Assembly (NCBI GenBank): GCA_029204045.2
Contig: JAQNDB010000528.1
Span: 1-64,000, forward strand
Direction: 5' to 3'
Length of the DNA stretch: 64,000 nucleotides
DNA from: Tillandsia leiboldiana
Lineage: Eukaryota > Streptophyta > Magnoliopsida > Poales > Bromeliaceae
The notes under the pieces: model-generated
Seen by the model: the letters and a program-made list of their open reading frames with translations, nothing else
What the model was told of the DNA's origin: nothing
The model's database searches: none
Translations under genes and position numbers: made by a program
Shown: positions 53,532 to 62,598 of the stretch, piece by piece
How the letters are laid out: every line of letters begins with the position of its first letter
Numbering within the stretch: the first letter of the stretch is position 1

Positions 53532-54905
53532 TGTTACGGCTTTTTGGTGTTGGCATATTTCGTGAGTCATGTCAGTGAGTTGAGTCGGAGTCTTGAAGTG
53601 ATCAAATTGTCAATCAGCAATCAAAGACTTAGAGAAGATTCAACAAGAGCTCAAGTTGACACTCAGTGTCTTGAATCTTGAAGATTGAAGTTGAAGAATT
53701 GTGGATCAGTTACATCAATCTCAAGAAGAAAGTATTCAAGAGGATCAGGTATGTTTAACTAAATAATTGTGGTGATCCGAATACTTTCTTATAGTGTAGA
53801 AACACTTGGATGAACTTTTATTGTCATAATAATCAAAAACTGGTGTTCGGACATGTTCAGGATCCGGATCAGAGCCAACGATCCGGATCCCGAAGGTTGT
53901 TGCTTCATACAAGACTTCGATCCGGATCCTTACAATTTCCGATCCGGATCCCGAATGTTAAGTTTTCTGATTTGTATGAACGATCCGGATCGGGCAATGC
54001 GATCCGGATCCCGAACCATGGTATTTCTGGAATCGTCAATCTCGTTACGACGATCCGGATTGCAGTAAATCCGATCCGGATCGCCGTCCTGAAAATTTCC
54101 AGATATGGTATGTTTTTTATTCTTATCTCTTTCCAAAGGTTTCTAACCTATAAATAGACGTTTAGGGTTTCTCAAAAACGTGGGAGCTACGGCCGATCTT
54201 TTTATAAAACTCTTGAGAGCAACCCTAGAGGCTAGGTTTTTATCGATCTTCTTTATAGCCTCTTTTAGGTCAATTCGATGGTTCCTTCAAGAACATATCT
54301 TTGGTCGAATTGATCTAATCTTTGCTTAGAGATTTCTTCTACGGTTCTTCATTGATAATCTAAGCAAAGGATCACCATCGAAGTCAATATTCTTATCGAC
54401 TGAGTTTGCGTCGTGGATTCGACGTGGCATCGTGGATTCGGTGTGCTAAAGGCGTTTCGTGGATTCGAAGCGTGCGTTCGTGGATTCGAACGTGAGCAGT
54501 GGACGGGCAAAACGGTAGAGCGCGAGGTCCAAGAAATTGAAGGAGGGGTTAAATCCGTGGAGACGGTAATCACCTTGTTATTCTTCTTTTCTTAGGGATT
54601 GTTATTGCGTGGATATCCAACCGGTCAGCGCAAGGTCCGAAGAAGCTGAAGGAGGGGTTGAGTCCGTGGAGTTGGTAATCACCTTGTTATTCTTCTATTC
54701 TTAGTGGATTGTTATTGCGTGTTGGTCCCGTGGTTTTTCTCCTGGATTGGAGTTTCCACGTAAATCTCGGTGTGCTGTTTTTATTTTCCGCATTGGTTTT
54801 TATTTTGCACTGAGATTGAGTTTTTAAGTATTACACCTATTCACCCCCCCTCTAGTTGTTTGATAGTACCTATTTAGATCCTTGTGGATCCTATAAAAAC
54901 CTACA
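53532..54905 (+). repeat. C3 3' LTR (1374 bp)
   Basis: Near-identical to 37932-39305. Palindromes at 53859-54082, TATA box 54148-54158, TCGTGGATTCG units 54411-54490. Followed by the TGAGT duplication. Confidence 0.94.
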
Positions 54906-54910
54906 TGAGT

Positions 54911-55424
54911 GTCCCCAGAAGTAAGACTATTGTTTTCGAGGCGGCAAACTGGGGCACTGTCGTTGCAACTGCCCCTCGGAAATGGGGACATCATCCGTAG
55001 CAGCGTCCCCACCTTCGTCTTAGCAATCGGGAGGAGGGAGAGTCTACACGATGACCCACCAGGGGACGGACCCATAGAGCACGACGTAACAGGTAATACT
55101 CGAGTTTCAGACCATCGTGCTAGAACTCTTGTGTCAACACCTAAGCCTCCCACCCTTCCACCTCGCTTCATGTTTTCGCCCTACCTTAGTTATTAGAAGA
55201 AATCCCCATCGTAGGAATAAGTTCGGTTGGACCCTCTGGCTACCCCTCGGGGCAGGCGGTTGTACCCCTTCCTGCCCAGTGAGGGTGAGGCGGGTTCTTA
55301 GTCTCTAAGAACTAATGAGGTTCTGTTAAAGGTTGTCGGTGTAGCGCTTGGGGCCGACAGTTGCGGCAATCTTTAAGCGGTAATTGACTGCTTGAAGTTC
55401 CAAGCGAGTCTCCGGGAACCGGAC
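54911..55424 (+). pseudogene. gag: G4 gag continuation, zinc module and spacer
   Basis: Continues G4 after C3. Decayed knuckle readable as CFRGGKLGHCRCNC, then sequence homologous to G3 31870-32315 (GGTAATACTCGAGTTTCAGA at 55091). No open frame. It ends in GGGAACCGGAC at the G5 insertion; G3 has the uninterrupted GGGAACCGGACTTACC. Confidence 0.82.
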
Positions 55425-58400
55425 TGTCACGCCCCGGGGCGATACTGCGCCCCGGCTCGCCAACAGATCCGCCGCCCATACGGGAAGCCCCGTATAGGCG
55501 TAGCGACTAACCTGCAAAGAAACATCTACACTAGCAGATATCAGAGCTGAAAGAGAAAAGCTGGAATAAAATACATAAAATAAAACTACAACTCACAAAT
55601 ATACAGACCAACCTCACCAGAACACAAGAGTCTCTCAGAAAAGCAGGAAAGAAAGGTACAACTCGAAACCTCACTACAAAAGTCACTCGACATAACACAC
55701 ACCAAAATAGTACTGGGGTACATCTACTCACACACTGAAGATGACAGGAGGGGATCTATCTCGCGACTCCCTTACCTCGGTCTGAAGGAGCTGGATCAGC
55801 AACAGGAGCTGCAGGAACCGGAGCAGAAGTCCCTGGGGAGAAGACACCACGACGGGTGTGAGAACTACATCCCACAGTAGTTCTCAGTGGGTGCCGCCAA
55901 CAAGCCCGACGGTCTGCCCACTAAGTCTACCAGAGGCATAAAGTAACATATGCAGTGCTGTAAGGAAAGCTGGGAAAGGTAACTCTACAGCTACTATGCC
56001 TCTATCTAGATGCTCAACAGTGGAACAGAAAGAACATGATGCCCCAACTAACTCTCCTCCCTGATCACCCAATCACAACTGACTGCCTCATCGGGTCCAG
56101 TCAAACCTGCGCCAACCTACTGCCGTTACGTCCCGGAGGAGCGGACTTACGTAGGGCGTCCATGGCTGCCAACAAAAGCACAGCCAGAGGGACAAATGCA
56201 ACAACAAGTCACGAAAGAACATCTCAAACTCACGCCGGTACAACAACCCGGTCTCGCCTACTCCGGAGTGGCACTCGAGGGGAGCGACCCGCTCGAGTCA
56301 AAGTAACCCATAACCAGTATCTCTGTAAAGTATCACTGTAAAGCTCAAATGTGGCTCATGCAGGCTATGATCCAAATCCTCGATCAACAAGATCGGCTAA
56401 CAAACAAATCACTAACTCACTCACTAGCTGGAATCTACACAGCTGAGACTCACTGTCACTCTGACAGTTTCCAAGAACCCAGATCTACCATCCCTATCAC
56501 TCTCCCAAAGAAATCAGATCTACAGACTGCTATCAACTCCACTCGGTCCCCGGACACGAGTGCAAATGCATCCCACAACCACCCGACCTCTCGGCCCACA
56601 ACTCGGGCGAGGAAAAGCTAAGTCCATAGTGAAATGAAGTATCGTGATGTGGAATGTCTAGAGCAGTAAAAACCTAGCCCAAGTTGGAGTTTTCTACAGA
56701 CTGGCTGAACATGATACATATGACAGGGGTGCTAGGTCAAGTTCCAAGATTTCACTACTTAACATAGAGTAGGAATCAAAAGATTCATCAACTGATATAC
56801 AAGATACAACATACAGTTTTACACATGCTAATACTCCAATTTCTAACATGCATGATCCTACACACATAGAATTAGTACACAGTCCAGAGTTCTTGGAAGC
56901 AAGGTCACCCACCGGAAAGTGCTAACTGCCCGGAATCGTACAGCTGAGAAAGCCCAAAACAGTCAAATCACAGATCCCACCAAGCCAACAACACGGTAGA
57001 AGTGCTCATAACCTCCTGGGTACAAACATACACCAAAATTACACTTTAATCCACACAAATTCCACAATCCCAAAATCTGTGGTGAACAGTCCCCTTAACA
57101 CGAAATTTTCACCTGAAAAACTTCCTCCAAAAATTCCAATAAAAATATGACGGCAATCCTCGCGAAGAGTAGATGTCGATAGAGTCCTGAAACGTCGAAT
57201 TCCGATGTCCGGATGAGGAGATAAAAATCCGACAAGTAGGTGCTGTCCAAATCAACCAACAGTCGCAAAGGGGGTTAAAAATGTACCCAGAACCCCAAGA
57301 AAAGCTCGGATCCAGAAAAAGTGTCCAACACGGAAAATGTAGATTTACCTCATACGAAACCGTCACCGCAGAAATCGTCCAAAAATAACGTCGGGGTAGC
57401 CCGGTAGACCTCCCAGACTAAACTGCGACGAAAATGGGCCTCCAACAGTAGATCGTCGCTCCGCACCCTGATGCAGAAGTCGCCGTCGTCGCGGCCTCCA
57501 AAAATTCTGAACCTTCGCAAAAAGATGCACAAGAGGGAGAGAAAGAAAATTGGTGAAGGGCTCAAGGGCTAAAACTCTCGGGAAAAGCCTCAAAAACGAG
57601 CCCCAAGGGGCCTATTTATAGGCCTCACCCGAAATCAGCCCAAAAAGACAAGTCAATGGGCTTTCGGGCCCAACTTTCGGGCGCCCGGTACTTTCGGGCG
57701 GCTACAGTGTTGGGCCGGCCCAACACTGTTCACGCCCGAATCCACCAGGTGCCGCCACGTGGCCCGCCGAACAGCAAACAGCTGTTCGGGCCACCCACGG
57801 GCTGCCACGTGTCCCGCCCCCGCACAGTAAGGCGGCAGGCGCCCGCCAACCAGCGGGCGACACGTGTCCACCCGGTTGACCCGCTGGCCGGTCGGCGGCC
57901 GCGCCGGGCGGGCGGCATGGCCCCGTCGTGCGCACGCGCCCCGAGGTACCGGCCCCGGCTCCGTGCACCGCGCACGGTGCGCCCGCGAATCAGAGGGTGA
58001 CACGTGTCCCCTACACCCGGTCCACGCATTCCACTTTGGAATTCCGTGGACCGCGCCGCGTGCACCGACCAACCGGAGGCTGCCACGTGCCCCCGCCTTG
58101 GTCCATGCACCGCCGCGCTCACCCGGTAGACCGCGCGCCTTGCGCCCGCCAATCAGGCGGTGCCACGTGTCCATGCGCCGGGTCTGTGCACCCCGCCGCG
58201 CAGCTCTGTGGACCGCGCATCCTGAACCGGACAATGACAGGCCGCCACGTGGCATCCCGGCGGTCTACGGCCCCTCCCATGCACCATTTTCCACTAAAAA
58301 CTTTCGGGAGTCCGTTTTTGGGCATCCGGACTCAGAAACAAACAAACAAATAGCCGTTTTCAAGCGTTTTTCCATGCTGAATCCATTTCCGACCTCTGTT

Positions 58401-58579
58401 GGGCCTAATTCTTTTCCGAAATTTCGGCAAACTCAGCCGAAGGCCTACACAGCTCATAATAACACACAGGGTCCATCTGTGGCATCCCATTGATGCACCA
58501 TGGGCCAGATACACCAACACTAGGTGCTCTAACAGTGGATTCATCGGAAGAACGCTGCATGGGAATTAGGGCCACTACA
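55425..58579 (-). repeat. G5 3' LTR (3155 bp)
   Basis: TGTCACGCCCC...CACTACA in + reading. Near its transcribed 3' end it has a 12-bp hairpin (55473-55500) and a second hairpin with arms GAGAACTAC and GTAGTTCTC (55860-55885). U3 holds a GC-rich array with seven CACGTG G-boxes between 57756 and 58251. A purine tract (58580-58597 in transcribed sense) flanks it. Frames within are not gene-like. Confidence 0.9.
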
Positions 58580-58599
58580 TCCTCCCCCACTAAAAGGAA

Positions 58600-58615
58600 G
58601 TTTCGTCCCCGAAAC
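58600..58615 (-). other. G5 hairpin with GGGA loop
   Basis: Transcribed sense arms GTTTCG and CGAAAC around GGGA, 25 bases after the pol stop (58640) and just before the polypurine tract. Confidence 0.65.
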
Positions 58616-58639
58616 AAAGTAAGGTAGAACAGGCGTACC

Positions 58640-59938
58640 TCAACCAGTAGTCTTGAACAGAAAAGGGTATGCAGATCTCATCTCTGTCTCTAGCTCCCAA
58701 GTAGCCTCTCGCTCTTCGTGATTGCTCCATAAGATCTTCACATACGGAATGGTCCGGTTGCGCAATTCCCTCACCTCACGAGCAAGAATCCGCAACGGCC
58801 GCTCCTCGTAAACCAGGTCCTCACCGATCTCCAAGGGAGTGAAGTCAACCACATGCGACGGGTCAAAGACATATCTCCTCAGGGCTGAGACATGAAAAAC
58901 ATCGTGTACACCGGCCAAACGTGGAGGAAGAGCAACTCAATAAGCCACAGGGCCTACCCTCTCAAGTACCTCAAAGGGTCCAACAAAATGGGGACTAAGC
59001 TTCCCACGCACTCCAAATCTCCGGACCCCTTTCGAAGGCGAGACCTTTAAGAATACATGGTCACCAATCTGAAACTCTAGGTCTCGCCGTCGAGTATCTG
59101 CATAACTCCTCTGACGACTCTGGGCTACCTCAAGGTGTCGACGAACAACTCTGACTTTCTCCTCAGCCTCCAAAAGAAGATCTGGTCCCAAAGTCCTCCT
59201 CTCACCCACATCACTCCAATACAAGGGTGACCGACACTTGCGTCCATACAACGCCTCAAACGGAGCCATCTGAATGCTCGCCTGATAGCTGTTGTTGTAC
59301 GCAAACTCAACCAAAGATAAGTGTCGGTACCACCCCCCTCCAAAATCCATAACGCACGCTCTCAGCATATCCTCGAGGGTCTGTATAGTGCGCTCAGACT
59401 GGCCATCAGTCTGTGGGTGGAATGCAGTGCTGAATCTGAGCTGGGTCCCCAAAGCTGACTGTAAACTCCCCCAGAATCGTGACACAAACCTCGGATCCCG
59501 ATCTGAAACAATCGACGCAGGTACCCCGTGTAGCCTCACTATCTCGTCCAAATACAACTGTGCCAGACGCTCCAATGACAAAGTCATCTGAACAGGCAAG
59601 AAATGTGCAGACTTGGTGAGTCTATCTACAATAACCCAAATCGCGTCGGCTCCACTCTGCGCTCTCGGTAGCCCTGTAACAAAGTCCATGGTGATGTGGT
59701 CCCATTTCCACTCGGGAATTGGAAGACTTTGTAACTTGCCAGCAGGAACCCGGTGCTCTGCTTTCACTTGCTGGCAAGTTAAACAGTGAGCCACAAATCA
59801 TCCAATGTCCCGCTTCATTCCGGACCACCAAAAATGTGTCTTGAGGTCCTTATACATCTTAGTACCACCAGGATGAATGGTATAAGGTGTATAATGGGCC
59901 TCTCTCAGAATCTGGTCTCTGATCTCAGGATCCGAAGG
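58640..59938 (-). pseudogene. pol: G5 pol: integrase and chromodomain, two stops
   Basis: C-terminal pol. Integrase zinc region (HYTPYTIHPGGTKMYKD, then CLTCQQVKAEH). Catalytic D in MDFVTG, D in SDRDPRF, E in GQSERTIQ. GPFEVLERVGPVAY marks the segment before the chromodomain, YVKILWSNHEEREATWE near the end. Stop at 58640. Two in-frame TGA codons (about 59795 and 58935) both stand where related elements have Arg, consistent with CGA-to-TGA. No frameshift. RT and RNase H are displaced beyond G6. Confidence 0.9.
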
Positions 59939-62558
59939 TGTCACGCCCCGAGGGTTTTCGTTCAGCGGAAACAGTACACAAAAACGGTCATTTGGCTCGA
60001 AATAAACCCCCTTTTTTTTTTTGAAAAGCTCCCTTCCTCGGTGCGAGCCCAGACCCGCCGCATACACAGGGTCACTCTGCACACGGACAGAGTCTCCCCT
60101 GTATATGCACGGCGTCGCGATCAGTACAGTGTCCAAACACAATCCACAATTCAATCACAACAGTTCAGCGTTCATTCATACAAACATACAAGTATTACAA
60201 CTAAAGCATTTTCATGGCCGGTTGGTTTGAAAGGATAAATCCACAATTGTTAAAAACGACGCCCACTCGACGCCTAGAATATTTTGAAAAACGATTTCGA
60301 AAGCCACATAAAATCACAGGGTTTTGAAAACAGTGCCCACACGACACTAAGGTTTTGAAATCCCTTTTCAAAGATCCATAAATCCACAAGGTTTGAAAAC
60401 AGTGCCCACACGACACCTAGATTTTGAAAGCGGTTTTCGCAATCCCTTTTGGGTTTGTTTTTCTTTTTTCTGTTTGAAAGCGGCCAACAAAGAGAGAAAG
60501 GAAGGTTTATTAAATAAGCAGAAGTTGCCGACATCCTACCGACCCCACGAGGGTATCGAGAATCACACATAAGACTACCGTAATAAATGGAAAGCGTCAA
60601 TAAAGGAGGAAAATACAATACGGGGTCTCCATAGACCCGAAAACTCCAGCCTCGGCCTCACCGTCGCCTATCACTCTCCCCGGAAGGATCTTGTCAATGA
60701 GTGGGAAGTCAGTGACAATATAGAATAATAAGGAAAGCAGGAAAAAGAAGTGCGCCCAACCGTAAACTATCCGGAGCAACATCCTCCCAAACTGGGAATA
60801 ACCACGCACACCTGCATAACCTAATCCGGGCACCTACCCCGGCGTCCCCACCGAGCACCTACCTCGGTAAACCACGTCGGGCACCTACCCCGACGGGTCA
60901 CACCGCTCGCACCTCGGCGCCTCAAACCCCCCACCTGCGGGGGCCCCCACTACGTCACCTCGTGGGTTTACACAGGTCATAGACCACTTTTCCGGAAAAG
61001 CGCACCCTTTGTGGTGGCCAAACCGCGGGTGCGCGTGCTGCTGCCTCGAGCAAAGTAACCGATAATACCAACAATACTCAGTAATAAAACCATACCCGCT
61101 ATCACGTTGGTAACATAAATGTATATTCAAGAGTAAGCACGTCAACCGCTATCATGTTAGTAACATCACATATAATCAAGAGTAAAAACGACCGCCGGAA
61201 ACCGACGCTAAACACCAAGGCAAAAGAACCCACCTCAAACACGAAGAAAGAGACGTGTGGAAACTCCAACCAAAATACCCTCGCCGCGCGCCCGAGCAGC
61301 TACAACAAAATTTATTCGTTAAAAACATCGTCGTGGTTTAAAACACTCAAAAACGGGGCGAAACGGGCTAAAAACGGAGCTTCTGGACCCTTTTTCTGAA
61401 AACGGGTGCACGGGTCCAGGCATGGACCGGGTCCACGACGGCGGGCGGCAGTGGCGCGGGCCGGGAGCACGCGGCGGCGGTGGACCGGGGCGTCTTGGGC
61501 CGGGCCGCGCACGGCCAGGAGCGCGCGCCGGGTCCACGGTTTCCCGCGGCGGCAGTGCGAACCGGGTGCACGCCCAGGGCGTGCACCGCGCGGCCTGGCG
61601 CACGGCCCTGTGCGCCGGGTCTGCGCCCCCGGGCCTCGATGGCGTGCACCGGGTGCACGCCGGCTTGTGTGGACCGCGGCCAGAAATCCCCTCCCGTGAA
61701 CAGTGATTTCGGCTCCGGTTGCGACCCCGCGATCACGGCGGCTCCGGCGGTGACCGCGTGAACACGGTGACGGCGGCGGCGGCCTCCCGTTTGGTCCCCA
61801 AAATCGCCTCGCACGCGGCATGAGACGAAGGAAAACCCACCCCGACATTACAAAGGATTTCCCCTCCCCCTTGCTCGAAACAAGAAATAGCAAGAAAATA
61901 AATTCACCGCTTACCTTGGTCGCGGCGTCGGGGTTGCAAGAAGAGGGATCGTCCCGGGGGTGTGCGATCGTTCCTCCTCTCCTCGATCGCTTCGCCGTAG
62001 ATCCCCGCACCAATCAATCGCAGGGAGAAGAGGAAGAGGAAGGGGAAGCAGTTCCTCGTCCGCGTTCGGGTACGGTTCGTCCAAGGTGGGGGTAGAAGAG
62101 AGTTATGAGGGTCGAACCCTAATTCCCCAACCGGAACGAATTAATTAGCTGGTCTGGCGCAACAGGGGCTTAACCCAAAATCCCCAAACTACCAAAAATT
62201 TAAACGATCGCGAAGCGGATAGCGGGAAGAAATAAACCCAAAACCCCGGTCAACAGGAAATGAGGATTTCGAGTTCGAACCTGGGTTCGGCGTGCCTCGA
62301 AAATCGTGCCGGTCGCCTGGGCTGCTAACAAACTTCCGGAATTTATTGTGAGAGAATCCGGAGTTAGAAAATAAATCCGGTCGAGCCGTCGCGCTCCGTT
62401 TCGCGAGCTCTAATGCCTAAAAATACCCGCGAGCCCCGACGGTCTGCCAAGAAGAGAAGAAGAAAAAGATCACGCACCGGACCTCTCAAGCGCACAAGAT
62501 GCAAATAAAACCCCAAATAAAGAACACCAAAAAAAACACTAAACCAACGGTTACTACA
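59939..62558 (-). repeat. G6 3' LTR (2620 bp)
   Basis: TGTCACGCCCC...TTACTACA in + reading. Modules, given as + coordinates: U5 hairpin 60061-60107; three GNGTR hairpins 60258-60274, 60333-60347 and 60402-60416; GTCA/TGAC pair about 60695-60715; CTTTTCCGGAAAAG palindrome 60987-61000 joined to arms GCGCACCC and GGGTGCGC (61000-61034). A GC-rich stretch rich in GTGCAC/GGTCCA lies at about 61400-61800. Long frames there on both strands look non-genic. Confidence 0.9.
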
Positions 62559-62576
62559 CCACTCACCTCTTAAAAA

Positions 62577-62598
62577 TGAGTTTCGTCCCCGAAACTCA
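62577..62598 (-). other. G6 hairpin with GGGA loop containing the pol stop
   Basis: Transcribed sense arms TGAGTTTCG and CGAAACTCA (nine pairs) around GGGA. The first three bases, TGA, are the pol stop codon. Confidence 0.7.

Larger units (their letters stand above)
37932..54905 (+). mobile_element. C3: Gag-only (non-autonomous) Sirevirus-type element, interrupted by TG
   Basis: LTRs 37932-39305 and 53532-54905, both 1374 bp, flanked by TGAGT. Inside are a primer site, one complete gag frame (split by TG) and a 1.65-kb non-coding 3' region. Without TG the element is about 6.4 kb. Protease, integrase, RT, RNase H and the third ORF are absent. The LTRs differ at about eight positions by eye, so it is young. 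It keeps the cis features of C1/C2: LTR palindromes, primer site, repeated polypurine tracts. Confidence 0.94.
33451..55424 (+). mobile_element. G4: gypsy element, interrupted by C3 and G5, 3' end outside window
   Basis: 5' LTR 33451-36754, primer site 36762-36772, gag 36982-37931, then C3, then gag continuation 54911-55424 up to G5. Pol and the 3' LTR would lie beyond 64000. G4 landed in the integrase region of G3; the putative left target copy is AAGCG (33446-33450). Confidence 0.88.
55425..59938 (-). mobile_element. G5: gypsy chromovirus, 3' part before the G6 insertion
   Basis: Minus-strand element: 3' LTR 55425-58579, then pol C-terminus to 59938, where G6 interrupts it. The remainder would lie beyond 64000. 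LTR family as in the G2 remnant. The five bases CGGAC (55420-55424) are the putative target duplication; the partner is outside. Confidence 0.9.

Noticed and set aside
57653..58255. Frames of up to 209 codons on both strands in the G5 LTR
   Set aside because: They coincide with the G-box tandem array; frames are open because of GC composition.
61312..62013. Minus-strand frame of 233 codons in the G6 LTR
   Set aside because: GC-biased LTR sequence with overlapping frames on both strands and no domain.
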